The notes below the pieces were generated by a model that saw only the letters and a list, made by a program, of their open reading frames with translations, had not been told where the DNA came from and made no database searches. The position numbers were made by a program, and so were the translations under genes. Positions 9,007 through 18,430 of a stretch of 64,000 nucleotides of DNA are shown here, in pieces (within the stretch, counting starts at the first letter, position 1; each line of letters starts with the position of its first letter). The stretch covers positions 173,503 through 237,502 of the forward strand of contig NZ_JBQHDG010000020.1 of assembly GCF_052068095.1 (NCBI RefSeq), written 5' to 3'. The stretch is from Phytohabitans sp052068095. GTDB taxonomy: Bacteria; Actinomycetota; Actinomycetes; Mycobacteriales; Micromonosporaceae.

Positions 9007-9171
9007 GGTAATGCCTTTCCAGGGTTGATTGGGGCGGCCGTCATCGCAACTCCTTGCTGTCGGGGCGTCGGCTTCGCGCGGGGCGTCGGCCATAGGTACG
9101 GCCGAGCCGGGCGCCCGCCGAGGACACAGTGGACATCGAGTTCTCTCTACTTAGGACCGTTCAGAACTCCG

Positions 9172-9678
9172 TCATGTCGTGCCGAGGCCGTACCGTTCGA
9201 TGACGCCGGCTAGCCAGTCGGGCTCGGCGAACCGCAGCCCGTAGCGCTCGGCGATGGCGGGGCCCTGCGCTGCGGCGCTCTCCGGGTCGCCGACCAACTC
9301 GCTCACCTCGCGGAAGAAGTGTTCGAACCCGGCCGGACTGATGATCTCGATCATGCGCGCGGGCACGCTGCCGGCGTTCCACATCGCGTGGTACTCGCCG
9401 CGCGGCTTGGTGATGTAGCCGCCGGCGCCGAGGACGACCTCGCGGTCGCCGGAGCGGAATCCGATCTCGCCCTCCAGGACGATCGAGAACTCGTCTTCGA
9501 AGGTGTGCAGGTGGGGCGGGACCAGCGCGCCGACCGGGAACGGGTGCTCGACGACCGACAGCGCGCCACCGGTGTCGCGGCCCCAGAGCTTGAACTGCAC
9601 GCCGATGGCGCCGAGGTCTCCGGTCAGGCCCTCGCCGGGCCGGACGATCGTCAGCGGCGGCGGGTCTGGTGGTGTCAT
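9172..9678 (-). CDS. Single-domain cupin protein
   Basis: 168 residues from an ATG with GAGGGG seven bases upstream. The first cupin motif is visible as HPFPVGALVPPHLHTFEDEF, with the metal-type His-x-His and Glu residues. The second motif, PRGEYHAMWNAG, carries the last His. These residues usually hold one Fe, Mn or Zn ion. The reaction cannot be told from sequence: the fold covers dioxygenases, isomerases and binding proteins. The tail after residue 120 is helical. It is separated from the secreted hydrolase by about 165 bases on the same strand; a shared transcript is possible but not shown. Confidence 0.82.
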   Translation of the reverse strand: MTPPDPPPLTIVRPGEGLTGDLGAIGVQFKLWGRDTGGALSVVEHPFPVGALVPPHLHTFEDEFSIVLEGEIGFRSGDREVVLGAGGYITKPRGEYHAMWNAGSVPARMIEIISPAGFEHFFREVSELVGDPESAAAQGPAIAERYGLRFAEPDWLAGVIERYGLGTT

Positions 9679-9939
9679 GTGTGAGCCCCTCAATATCATC
9701 GAACACGCTGTACGGTGAAATGATGAGGCCGGGCTGACGAGACGTCAACCAAATTGAGCCAACATGGAGTACCGCGAAAATCCGCGACCACCAACTGGCT
9801 GCGGATCATCGAGGTGGTCGGTCCATCCCCGGTCGGCCGCATGGCGCGCGTCTCAGGCAAATTGACTTGACAGCATGTCCGACGAACCCGGACACTCGTT
9901 TTCACCGTACAAGATGTCTTCTGAAAAGAGTTCAATGAC

Positions 9940-10320
9940 ATGGCTCACCGCAACGCCTCGTCGCACGACCACGACGTCGTGGTCGTCGGCGCTGGACCGG
10001 CGTTCTTCGCGGCCAACGACACGAACCTCATGGCTGCCGGCAGCTACCTGTCGGCGCTCGACGTCCTGCGGCGCTGTTCTCGCGGGTGGGCTGGCCTCGC
10101 TGATGCGCCGCGACTGGCGCGCGCCGCTCGTGCTCGCCACCGGGCTGGGGAACGCCCTCGCCGTCGGCGTGGGCTGGGAGCTGGCCGCGACCCGCGCGGG
10201 GGAGGGACTCGACCCCGAGCTGGCCCGGCTGGCCTTCGACCTCGGCAACCTGTCGTTCGCCACGGCCTGGGTAGCCCTCGGAGGGTTCACCGTCGTGACC
10301 GGCTGGCCGCCGCGGGCCCG
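9940..10320 (+). pseudogene. Mosaic pseudogene: FAD-binding start joined to a membrane-protein remnant
   Basis: The first 20 codons read MAHRNASSHDHDVVVVGAGP, the start of an FAD-dependent monooxygenase with the Rossmann GxGP signature, but the domain stops at once. The frame continues into FFAANDTNLMAAGSYLSAL, and then near 10070 the meaningful frame changes. GLASLMRRDWRAPLVLATGL and the following hydrophobic helices up to about 10315 belong to a small DUF4386-like actinobacterial membrane protein. At least one fusion and one frameshift are therefore needed. No complete product is possible. It sits just outside the first tRNA-Lys copy, in line with repeated recombination here. Confidence 0.5.
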
Positions 10321-10530
10321 TGTGGAACATCAGCCTCGGCAGGGCGTACTTGCGGGCGTTGCCGTTGGGCCCTCGGCCGTTCGCTGAACAGGCCGTGCCG
10401 ACAACACTCGACCCAGTGGACTCCGCGAGACTGCGGTGGCGGGCCATACCGCCGGGTGACCCGCAGTGTCAGCCGGAGCCAGGGACGACCGAAAGCTACG
10501 GATCACCCAATAGTCCACCATGGACATGAG

Positions 10531-10569
10531 AAAGGCTCTGATCCGGAACGAAGCACCAGGTCAGAGCCT
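10531..10569 (-). terminator. Hairpin terminator, left tRNA-Lys copy
   Basis: Arms AGGCTCTGA and TCAGAGCCT are fully complementary. On the minus strand the stem is followed by TTTC. It sits immediately beyond the tRNA 3' end, as in the complete copy at 53.8 kb. Confidence 0.6.
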
Positions 10570-10578
10570 GATCACTTG

Positions 10579-10623
10579 TGCGCCGCCGGGGACTCGAACC
10601 CCGAACCCGCGGATTAAGAGTCC
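10579..10623 (-). pseudogene. tRNA-Lys(CTT) 3'-half fragment, candidate attachment site
   Basis: 45 bases match the 3' half of the intact tRNA-Lys at 53816-53888: discriminator, acceptor 3' strand, T arm, variable loop and anticodon arm. There is one G/A difference. The D arm and 5' acceptor strand are missing, so it is not a gene. The match stops in the anticodon stem, a usual crossover position for tyrosine integrases. Confidence 0.75.
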
Positions 10624-11947
10624 ACAGGGGACGGTCAACTTCGTGATTTCCTTACAGCACAAGGAAAATCCAACGAAGCGCCCGTCAGCTGTCCGTAAGT
10701 CCAGCGAGGTATGCGCTGGTCCGGGCCTAGATTGCGAACGATGACCGCGAGGTGAACGGCTGGACCGAAGCAGAATCCAGGTGACGGGCGGCGGATCCGT
10801 CCAGTGTCGCGAACGTCCGAGCGACCACGGAGCGACCCACCCCGCCTGGCAATCGCTGCGGCAGCGGCGTGGCGGCTGGTAGTTTCGCCACAATCGCTCC
10901 GATGCGGCTGGCTGACGGATCCGGATTGGCCGCCCGCACGGTGTGGCTCGCTGCGTGGCCACGAGGTGCACCGCCTCGGCGGTCATGAGCTACAGGAGCG
11001 ATGGGGCCCCAAGCCGCAGCAGACGTCCAGCGACGCCTCACCGCCTTCTTCGACGCCCTTGCTACGCGTCAGCGCCCCACCTCACCAACGGCACAGCACG
11101 GGGCGAGTGCTGCTCGTATCAGGTCCTTTGTGCGCCCCGGCCCGCGGTGGCCACGGCCAGTTCCCGACCCACACCACCGACCTGGGGGAGGTCAGGGGCG
11201 GTCTGTGCTCCAAAGGACTTGCCCCGTCCGCTCGGTCAGCCGCGCGGTCGTAGAGGAGTACCACCTGCCGGGGGGGTGGCGTAGCGAAGCTCACGACGCC
11301 GGCGCCGAACCCCTCGTGCAGGCGCACCCTATGCGCGGACACGGTCAAGATCGGCCAAACCGCATGGACCGCTGGCGCAGACGGGGCCCGGGTCAGAAGC
11401 GGCGAGCAACGCGATGCAGGCTTGGCCCATTTCAGGGTTGAGGACCGCGGTAGACGGTGGCGATCAAGCCGCAAGGATCTGGTGGAACTGCGAGCAGAAC
11501 GTGCCGTACGTCTGTTCGGCGGCCGTGGCAGCCGTTTATTTGGCCCGAAGTGAGTTGGGTCCTCACTGACGTTGGAACTGTCCACCGCCGCTGCGCACGG
11601 CCTGCCGCAAGAGGTGATGCCTCTGCCAAGCGTTGTGCTGCTGGAACGGATCCAGCGAACAGGCGTTACGCCGACCATGAGGCGTACGCACGAGCCACGG
11701 GCTGGCCCTATAAGCGGTTCGGCACGCTACCCATTGGCAATGGCCGACGGCAGCAGGGTGGGCCGCGGTGGTGGAAGAGATGCGATTCGGATCGATGTAG
11801 CAGAACAAGGCGCACAGCGCGGTCGTCGACGATGCGATGCACTCACGGCCGGACCGAACACGACCCAAACGAAGCTCAGTCACCGAAAGTATCGAGCTGA
11901 TCGCGTCAGGTAAGTAGGATGGTCAGTACCGTCAAAGTGGCGGCCAC
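10624..11947. other. 1.3-kb stretch without a supportable gene
   Basis: Several open frames of 100-200 codons exist on both strands, but all read as Arg/Pro/Ser-rich compositional artefacts without domains or ribosome sites. It begins right inside the left tRNA fragment and ends at the NACHT remnant. It probably consists of degraded DNA from past integrations. Confidence 0.45.
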
Positions 11948-12949
11948 CTATAACGTTAACTGACGGGATCCCGTATTTTCGTGCTCCATTGAAAGACGGT
12001 CAAGCAGGCGGGCATGACGAAACTGATAGACGGGCCCGGCGGTCCGGAGCACTCCGCGCCTGTGAGCATCCTCTAGGAACCTCATTAACCGGACCGGCCC
12101 ATACCCGGCAAGAAAGATCTGAAAGAACGCTAACCGGGCGTCCCAACTACGTACGAATGTCAGGGCTATAGCTATCCCACCCGCCCCTGCGGCGACCAAG
12201 CCGATCGTTAATCCGCGGACGACGCCGCTCAACAAGATGAAGACAACGCCAATCAAGATCCCGCCGGCCGCACCAAAGACGATCCCTACTACGACGCCGG
12301 TCATTCGATCTCTCCGCCAGCTCGTAATGGGATCCATGGGGTTGCCGGCGTCGGCGTACGGCGCTGACGTCAAGATAGAAACCGCTGTCGCGAGATAGAA
12401 TGAGATAGTCGTAGAAATTCCACATGAAAAGCCGAGGGCAGCATCACCCGCGACTCCAAACAGAAGACCGACAACTACTCCGTACCCAAGACCTGTAACC
12501 CAGCCGATCATCCGCAATCTGCTGTTTCCGGGCGAACCAATCGCGTGCCAGCGGATCGGCGCGAGCCGTACAGGGCGGTCCTCAGGGCGCCACTCGGCGA
12601 AGGCACCAACTAGTGTCCCTGTCGCCAACCCAGCCGCGCCGGCGACAGGCGCAAGATCGAGGCCGAAAGCTGACGCAGCCACGACGGCAAAGACCGATGC
12701 GGCCAGAAGCCCATTTGCGACGGCTCGAAAAGCTGCCGGCTGCCAGGTGGGAATAGTCCACCACGCGAAATCGTGTGTGCCGTCTCGGCTCATCCGATAG
12801 GCAACGTAGCCTAGCCATCGCTTCGCTTGGGAAACGGTGTATGGAGGCTTCGGGCGGCCATGTCGAGCCATGTAGGCAACTGGGATAACTCTATCCAACA
12901 GGAAATCTTCAACGGCGTTGCTGCATGAAAAGCGCTCCGGCTCAAGCAA
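11948..12949 (-). pseudogene. C-terminal half of a NACHT-type STAND NTPase, 5'-truncated
   Basis: 333 codons. The sequence fits the part after the NTPase domain in actinobacterial NACHT proteins. There is a helical segment with SQAKRWLGYVAYRMSRDGTH and DFAWWTIP, then a block of Gly-rich hydrophobic helices (residues about 80-275), and the typical ending VRLMRFLEDAHRRGVLR plus YQFRHARLLDRL. The P-loop and Walker B parts are absent. The frame runs upstream into the IS630 element, and beyond the element lies the end of the MMPL gene, so the N-terminal half was already lost before the insertion. Local G+C is lower than in neighbours, hinting at foreign origin. Intact relatives are associated with signalling or phage defence; this one cannot hydrolyse NTP. 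Confidence 0.7.
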
Positions 12950-12951
12950 CT

Positions 12952-14044
12952 CTAGTGTCCCGCGCCAGAAATTCGCCTACAAAATCGGGCGAGTGATTCA
13001 AGGATCTCTTCGGCGGTCTTGGTCCAGATGAACGGTCGTGGGTTGCTGTTCCAGTCGGCGATCCACGACCGAATGTCGGCCTCGAGTGACTGGACGCTTT
13101 TGTGGGCGCCGCGGCGGATCTTCTGCTCGGTGAGAAATCCGAACCAGCGTTCGACCTGGTTGATCCAGGACGAGCCGGTGGGGGGTGAAGTGCATGTGGA
13201 AGCGTGGATGGTTGGCCAGCCAGGCCCGGATCGCCGGGGTCTTGTGAGTGCCGTAGTTGTCGCAGACCAGGTGCACATCCAACTCGGTCGGCACGGCCTT
13301 GTCGATCGCGGTCAGGAACTTCTTGAACTCGGTGGCCCGGTGCTGGCGGTGCAGTTCGCTGATCACGGTGCCGTCGGCGATGTTGAACGCGGCGAACAGG
13401 CTAGTGATCCCGTTGCGGGCATAGTCGTGGGTACGCCGTTCGGGCATGCCCGGCATCATCGGCAGCACCGGCTGCGAGCGGTCCAGGGCCTGCACCTGGC
13501 TCTTCTCGTCCACACACAACACCACCGCCCCTTGCGGCGGGTTGTGGTACAGCCCGACCACATCCACCACCTTCTCCACGAACAGCGGGTCGGTGGACAG
13601 CTTGAACGTGTCGGTCCGGTGTGGTTTGAGGCCGAAGTCCCGCCAAATCCTGCCGATCGTGGATTTCGACAACCCGGACCGCTCGGCCATCGACGTACGG
13701 GACCAGTGCGTGGCGTTACGTGGCGTCTGTTCCAAGGTCGCCACCACCACCTCTTCGACCTGGTCCAGGGTGATCGACGGCGGGCGGCCGGGGCGTTCCT
13801 CGTCGATCAGGCCGTCCAGACGCAACTTCAGGAACCGCCGACGCCATTTGCCCACAGTGGACAAATGCACACCCAGAGCGGCGGCCACATCAGTGTTGGA
13901 AGCGCCCTCCGCACACGCCAGGATGATCTTCGAACGCATCGCCAGGACCTGCGCCGACTTCGCCCGACGCGACCATCGGGTCAGCGTCCGGCGTTCCTCA
14001 CCAGTCAATGTCAACGGCGCGGTGGGACGTCCGGTCCTCGGCAC
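12952..14044 (-). CDS. IS630 transposase, in two frames
   Basis: The N-terminal helix-turn-helix (SKIILACAEGASNTDVAAAL...VGKWRRRF) and the DDE catalytic core are clear: first Asp in VVLCVDEKSQVQAL, second in LVCDNYGTHK, Glu in NQVERWFGFL. The reading frame that starts at 14044 would end at 12998 with an irrelevant tail. The true C-terminus (WINQVERWF to TKTAEEILESLARF) lies in the next frame. The switch is at a run of six G (13180-13185, six C on the coding strand), one more than needed for HFTPTGSSWIN. Either the copy is broken by a one-base insertion or the run is a frameshift site used to make the full protein. Frameshifted transposases are known in IS630. Confidence 0.85.
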
Positions 14045-14089
14045 ACCACCACCCTACTACTTATCAGGCGAATTTCTGGCGCGGGACAC
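12955..14089 (-). mobile_element. IS630-family insertion sequence
   Basis: 1,135 bp with perfect 24-base terminal inverted repeats (12955-12978 and 14066-14089, beginning GTGTCCCGCGCCAG) and a TA target duplication at 12953-12954 and 14090-14091, the hallmark of IS630. It lies exactly in the TAG stop codon of the MMPL gene, leaving that stop intact, and separates it from the NACHT remnant. The perfect ends suggest a recent insertion. Confidence 0.93.
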
Positions 14090-16308
14090 TAGTGCACCGT
14101 CTCCAGTTCCCGGACCGGTGGTGCCTCGTCCAGCGGCTCGTGGCCGCCGGGCAGCAGGCGGTCCAGCCACTTCGGCAGCCACCAGTTGGCGTTGCCGAGC
14201 AGGGTCATGGTCGCCGGTACCAGCACCATGCGCACGATCGTGGCGTCGACGAAGATGGCGGTGGCCAGGCCGAGGCCGAACATCTTCGTCGACGGGTTGT
14301 CCGCGACGGCGAAGGACAGGAAGACCGCCACCATGATGAGCGCGGCCGAGGTGATGACCCGGGCGGTGCCGGAGATGCCCCGCACGATCGCGGTGCGGTT
14401 CTCCCCGGTGCGCAGGTACTCCTCCCGCACCCGCGACAGCAGGAACACCTCGTAGTCCATGGACAGGCCGAACAGGATCGCGAACATGAACATCGGGATG
14501 AACGACACGATCGGCACCGTGGACTCCAGGCCGATCAGCGCGCCGCCCCAGCCCCACTGGAAGACCGCCACCATGATGCCGTAGGACGCGCCGATGCTCA
14601 GCAGGTTCAGCAGCACGGCTTTCAGTGGTACCAGCACCGAGCGGAACACCAGCAGCAGCAGCACGAAGGACAGCGCCAGCACGGCGCCGACGAACGCCGG
14701 CATGCGGTCACTGGTCCGCTTCCCGACGTCGGACAGGCTCGCCGCGGCACCGCCGACGTGGGCCTTCGCCGGGCCCGCACCGACCGCGCCGGGCAGGACG
14801 TCGGCGCGCAGCCGGGCGACGGTGTCCGTGGTGGCCTTCTCCTGTGGCCCGCTGGTCGGGAACAGCACCAGGGTCGCGATCCCGGTCGCCTGATCGACCT
14901 GCGTCCCTGCGACCGACGCGATGCCCCGGTCGGCGGTGACTGCGGTGACGACCCGGTCCAGCGCGCCCGGATCCCCGGCGGTGGTCATGGCGATGATGAC
15001 GGGACCGTTGGCGCCCGGCCCGAAGCCTTCGGCGACGAGGTCGTACGCCCTGCGCTCCGTCCGGTTCTGCGGCATCGAGCCGTCGTCCGGCAGACCCACC
15101 CGCAGGCTGAGCAGGGGCAGCGTCGCGGCGAGCAGAAGCGCGGCGGCACCGACCGCGTAGAGCCCCGGGTGCCGGTTCACGTGCCCGATCCAGCGCACCC
15201 ACCCGGTGCTCGCGGTGGTAGCGGCGCGCCGCCGGACGACGCGGCGCATCAGCCGGCCCGGGTGGCCCAGGCGGGCACCGGCGAGGCCGAGGAAGGCCGG
15301 CAGCAGCGTCACCGACGCGAGCACCATGATCAGCACTACCAGGGCGACCGCGAGCCCGCCGATCGTCATGAACGGCACGTCCGCGACCGCCATGCCGAGG
15401 ATCGACACGACGACGGTGCCGCCGGCGAACACCACGGGCCGCCCGGCCGTGGCCACCGCCCGCGCCGCCGCCTCGGACGGCTCGACGCCCGCGGCCAGGT
15501 ACTCCCGGTGCCGGGCCAGCACGAACAGCGCGTAGTCGATCCCGACGCCGAGCCCGACCATGCTGCCGAGCACCGGCCCGAACGTCGGTACCTCGATGAA
15601 CCTGGCCAGGACCGTCATCGTGGCGATGCCGACGGTCAGCCCGAAGATCGCCATGCCGATCGGGAGCGCGGCGGCGACGAGCGAGCCGAACGCCAGGAAC
15701 AGGATCGTGGCCGCGGCGAGTAGGCCGACCAGCTCGCCGATGCCGGCGCCGGCATCGGAGAAGGCGAAGAACAGATCCCCGCCCATCTCGATGCGCAGCG
15801 GCAGCTCACCGCGCAGCCGTTCCACGGCGGCGACCAGTGCGTCGAGGTCCTTGGCCGACAGCTCGTCCTGCGACGGGTACTGCACCCGGATCAGCGCGAT
15901 CCGCCCGTCGGCGGAGACCAGACCGGCGCGGACGGCGGCGTCGCCACCGGCGTCCAGCGCCTGGACCGGCTCGCCGGTGCCGAGCACGTGCGGGAGCTGC
16001 CGCACCTCGGCCTGCAGCCGGGCCAGCGCCGTCCGCGCGGCACCCTGGTCGAAGAAGCTCACGCCGCCGTCGAGCGGGGTGACGACCACCTGGGCCGTCA
16101 TGCCGTCCTGGCCGGTGCCGGTCTGCTCGATCAACTCCGCGGCCAGCTGCGAGTCCAGCCCTGGAGCGGTCATCGAGTCGGCGGGCCGCCCACCGAACGC
16201 ACTCGCGGCGACGACAGCGAGCACGGCGACGAGCAGCCAGGCCGCGATCATCCGCCACGGATGGCGGGCCGCGCCGCCGCCCAGACGGGAAATGGCTTTC
16301 GAAAGCAT
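14089..16308 (-). CDS. MMPL-family RND-type membrane transporter
   Basis: 739 residues from an ATG with GGAGG six bases upstream. One N-terminal helix is followed by a large extracytoplasmic loop, a bundle of about five helices, a second large loop and a second bundle, the duplicated 12-helix MMPL plan. Typical motifs are GLGVGIDYALFVLARHREYLAAG in the first half (given here as GLGVGIDYALFV) and LFGLSMDYEVFLLSRVREEY in the second; the Asp residues carry protons. MMPL proteins export lipids or hydrophobic drugs. It is divergent from the two-component system at 16485, which probably regulates it. The stop codon TAG overlaps the IS630 target duplication, but the C-terminus (WWLPKWLDRLLPGG...) looks natural. 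Confidence 0.92.
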   Translation of the reverse strand: MLSKAISRLGGGAARHPWRMIAAWLLVAVLAVVAASAFGGRPADSMTAPGLDSQLAAELIEQTGTGQDGMTAQVVVTPLDGGVSFFDQGAARTALARLQAEVRQLPHVLGTGEPVQALDAGGDAAVRAGLVSADGRIALIRVQYPSQDELSAKDLDALVAAVERLRGELPLRIEMGGDLFFAFSDAGAGIGELVGLLAAATILFLAFGSLVAAALPIGMAIFGLTVGIATMTVLARFIEVPTFGPVLGSMVGLGVGIDYALFVLARHREYLAAGVEPSEAAARAVATAGRPVVFAGGTVVVSILGMAVADVPFMTIGGLAVALVVLIMVLASVTLLPAFLGLAGARLGHPGRLMRRVVRRRAATTASTGWVRWIGHVNRHPGLYAVGAAALLLAATLPLLSLRVGLPDDGSMPQNRTERRAYDLVAEGFGPGANGPVIIAMTTAGDPGALDRVVTAVTADRGIASVAGTQVDQATGIATLVLFPTSGPQEKATTDTVARLRADVLPGAVGAGPAKAHVGGAAASLSDVGKRTSDRMPAFVGAVLALSFVLLLLVFRSVLVPLKAVLLNLLSIGASYGIMVAVFQWGWGGALIGLESTVPIVSFIPMFMFAILFGLSMDYEVFLLSRVREEYLRTGENRTAIVRGISGTARVITSAALIMVAVFLSFAVADNPSTKMFGLGLATAIFVDATIVRMVLVPATMTLLGNANWWLPKWLDRLLPGGHEPLDEAPPVRELETVH

Positions 16309-16484
16309 CGGGGTCCTCCAATGACCTCTTCGGCCGCTGTACCCCGGCCGCCGATGCAAAGGCTCGTCGTCGCAGCACCGGCGGGCATCGGCCTGCGAGC
16401 CGCAGATCCGTCCCTCCCCGGGCCGAGCGGCCCGCCGTTCTTTCGGCCGATGCGCGCGCCGGTGCGATCCCTAGGCTGGAAAGC

Positions 16485-17660
16485 GTGCTGACCGATGACC
16501 TGCGAAATCTGTGGACCGAGCCGCGGCCCCCCGACGCGCCCGTACGGGTGTGGCGTGACTGGGCGCTGCTCGCCGCGGGACTGGGCACCGCGGTCACCGA
16601 GGCCACGCTGCGCGACGACCTCGTGTGGCGGCCGGTGGCCCTCGTGCTCGCCGTCTGGTTGTGCGCGTTGCTCATGTGGCGCCGGACCCGGCCGCTGGCG
16701 GCGGTCGCGCTCGGGTTCGGTGCGATAATCCTGCTCGGGCTGTCGTCACTGGTAGCGGACCCGAGCGAGCCGGTCGGGCTGGACAGCAGCGTGATCGTGC
16801 TGCTGCTGGTGTATGCGCTGCTCCGGTGGGGATCAGGACGGGAGATCGTCCTGGGTATCGGGATCGTCCTCGCGGCGTTCGTCGTCCAGGCGGTCGAGGA
16901 CGACATCACCCCGCCCGCCGTGCAGATCGCGGGGTTCGGGTTCCTGTTCATGCCGGCGGTGATCGGGGCGTCGGTGCGGTTCCAGGCGATCGCCCGCGAG
17001 CGGCTCCTGGACGGGGTGCGCTCCAAAGAGCGTGAGCGACTGGCCCGGGAGCTGCACGACACCGTGGCCCATCACGTCTCCGCGATCGTCGTCCGCGCTC
17101 AGGCGGGCCGGGTGCTCGCCGGCGTGGACCCTGCCGCCGCCGTCGAGGCGCTGGAAGGCGTGGAGGAGGAGGGCGCGCGCACGCTGGAGGAGATGCGGGC
17201 CATGGTCGCCGCGCTGCGGGACCGCGGCACCGGCGCCGAGCTGGCCCCCATCGCCAGGGTCACGGACCTGGAGCGGCTGCTGAGCGGCACCGGCGGCCGG
17301 CTCCCGATCGACCTGCGGCTCGACGGCGACCTGGACGCGCTGCCAGCGGCCGTGGACGCGGCGGTCTACCGCATCGTGCAGGAGTCGGTGACCAACGCCC
17401 GGCGGCACTCCGTCGACGCCAGCGGGATCATCGTCCGGGTCACCGGCGAGCCGGAGCGGATCACGGTTACGGTGCGCAACGACGGGGTCCGCGCCGGCAA
17501 GGGCCGCGATGGGTATGGTCTGGCGGGGCTGCGCGAGCGCGCCGCGATGCTCGGCGGCGAGCTGCGGGCCGGGCCGGGCGCCGAGCACGGCTGGCAGGTC
17601 GAGGCCGAGCTGCCCCGGGGGAGGACGCACAGTGCAGCCCATTCGCGTCGTCATCGCTGA
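16485..17660 (+). CDS. Sensor histidine kinase (HisKA_3 type)
   Basis: 391 residues from a GTG with GGAAAG six bases upstream. Four to five hydrophobic helices form residues 25-165. The HisKA_3 motif RELHDTVAHHVSAIVVRA gives His191 as the phosphorylation site. The HATPase_c domain has ESVTNARRHS (N box) and the GYGLAGLRERA glycine box. There is no large extracellular sensor domain, so it probably senses within the membrane, as in LiaS/DesK-like kinases. The 3' end overlaps the response regulator start by 29 bases. The MMPL gene is divergent about 175 bases away, suggesting response to membrane-active compounds. Confidence 0.93.
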   Translation: MLTDDLRNLWTEPRPPDAPVRVWRDWALLAAGLGTAVTEATLRDDLVWRPVALVLAVWLCALLMWRRTRPLAAVALGFGAIILLGLSSLVADPSEPVGLDSSVIVLLLVYALLRWGSGREIVLGIGIVLAAFVVQAVEDDITPPAVQIAGFGFLFMPAVIGASVRFQAIARERLLDGVRSKERERLARELHDTVAHHVSAIVVRAQAGRVLAGVDPAAAVEALEGVEEEGARTLEEMRAMVAALRDRGTGAELAPIARVTDLERLLSGTGGRLPIDLRLDGDLDALPAAVDAAVYRIVQESVTNARRHSVDASGIIVRVTGEPERITVTVRNDGVRAGKGRDGYGLAGLRERAAMLGGELRAGPGAEHGWQVEAELPRGRTHSAAHSRRHR

Positions 17661-18297
17661 CGATCAGGCCATCATCCGCACGGGGCTGCGGAACATGCTG
17701 GACGTCCAGCCCGACATCGAGGTGGTCGGCGAGGCGTCCGACGGGCGCGAGGCCGTGCGGCTCGCCCGTGACCTGCGGCCCGACGTCTGCCTGTTCGACA
17801 TCCGGATGCCGGTCCTCGACGGGCTGGAGGCCACCCGGCAGCTCGCCGGACCCGGCGTCGCCGACCCCATCGTGGTCGTCGTGATCACCACGTTCGACCT
17901 CGACGAGTATGTCTACGGTGCACTGCGCGCGGGCGCCCGCGGGTTCCTGCTCAAGGACGCCGGGCCGGAGCTGCTGGTCCAGGCCGTCCGGTCGGCGGCG
18001 GACGGTCAGGCGCTCATCGCCCCGAGCGTCACGGTGCGCCTGCTGCAGGCGTTCGCTGACGTGCCGGTCGGGCGGCCCATGACACAGCCGGTCGTCCCGG
18101 TCACCGCCCGCGAGGAGGACGTGCTCATCGCCGTCGCCCGAGGGCTGACCAACGTGGAGATCGCCGACACCCTGCACATCAGTCTGAGCACGGTGAAGAC
18201 CCACCTCGCGAGCCTGATGGGCAAGCTCGGCGTCCGGAACCGGGTTGAGATCGCGATGTGGGCGTACGAGACCCGCCGCATCGTCCCCGGCGCCTAG
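17632..18297 (+). CDS. LuxR/NarL-type response regulator
   Basis: 221 residues. The start is the GTG just after GGGGGAGG; longer in-frame starts inside the kinase gene lack a ribosome site. The receiver has Asp10/Asp11, phospho-acceptor Asp56 in CLFDIRMPVLDG and Lys in GFLLKDAG. The LuxR domain begins at VTAREEDVLIAVARGLTN and includes HISLSTVKTHLASLMGKL. It is coupled to the kinase gene by a 29-base overlap. Likely target: the divergent MMPL exporter gene (inference). Confidence 0.93.
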   Translation: MQPIRVVIADDQAIIRTGLRNMLDVQPDIEVVGEASDGREAVRLARDLRPDVCLFDIRMPVLDGLEATRQLAGPGVADPIVVVVITTFDLDEYVYGALRAGARGFLLKDAGPELLVQAVRSAADGQALIAPSVTVRLLQAFADVPVGRPMTQPVVPVTAREEDVLIAVARGLTNVEIADTLHISLSTVKTHLASLMGKLGVRNRVEIAMWAYETRRIVPGA

Positions 18298-18430
18298 CTA
18301 CTTCGACCTGAAAAGTCGGTGTAGTGGCGGGGCCGGCGTGGGCTGCCGGCGTGCCCGGAGGGCGGGTGGCCGGTTATGCCGTATGCGCGGCTTCCAGGGG
18401 TGATTTTGGTCAGGTTGTGGGCGAAGACGG

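Larger units (their letters stand above)
10467..10623. repeat. Left copy of the tRNA-Lys 3' region (157 bp)
   Basis: This block resembles 53692-53860: both run from TGTCAGCCGG through an AAGCTAC segment, a hairpin with GAAGCACCAGGTCAGAGCC, and the 3' half of tRNA-Lys. The left copy ends right after the anticodon stem. Identity is highest across the tRNA part (one difference in 45 bases) and lower in the flank. Such a duplication is expected at the ends of DNA that integrated at a tRNA gene, although the extended flank is longer than a normal core. Confidence 0.75.

Noticed and set aside
11001..11678. Overlapping open frames of 146 and 198 codons after the left tRNA fragment
   Set aside because: No ribosome site, no hydrophobic or domain pattern, and mutual overlap on opposite strands; best seen as non-coding.
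11948..12949. Possible active NACHT defence gene
   Set aside because: The nucleotide-binding half is absent and the frame runs into the IS630 element; only a remnant remains.
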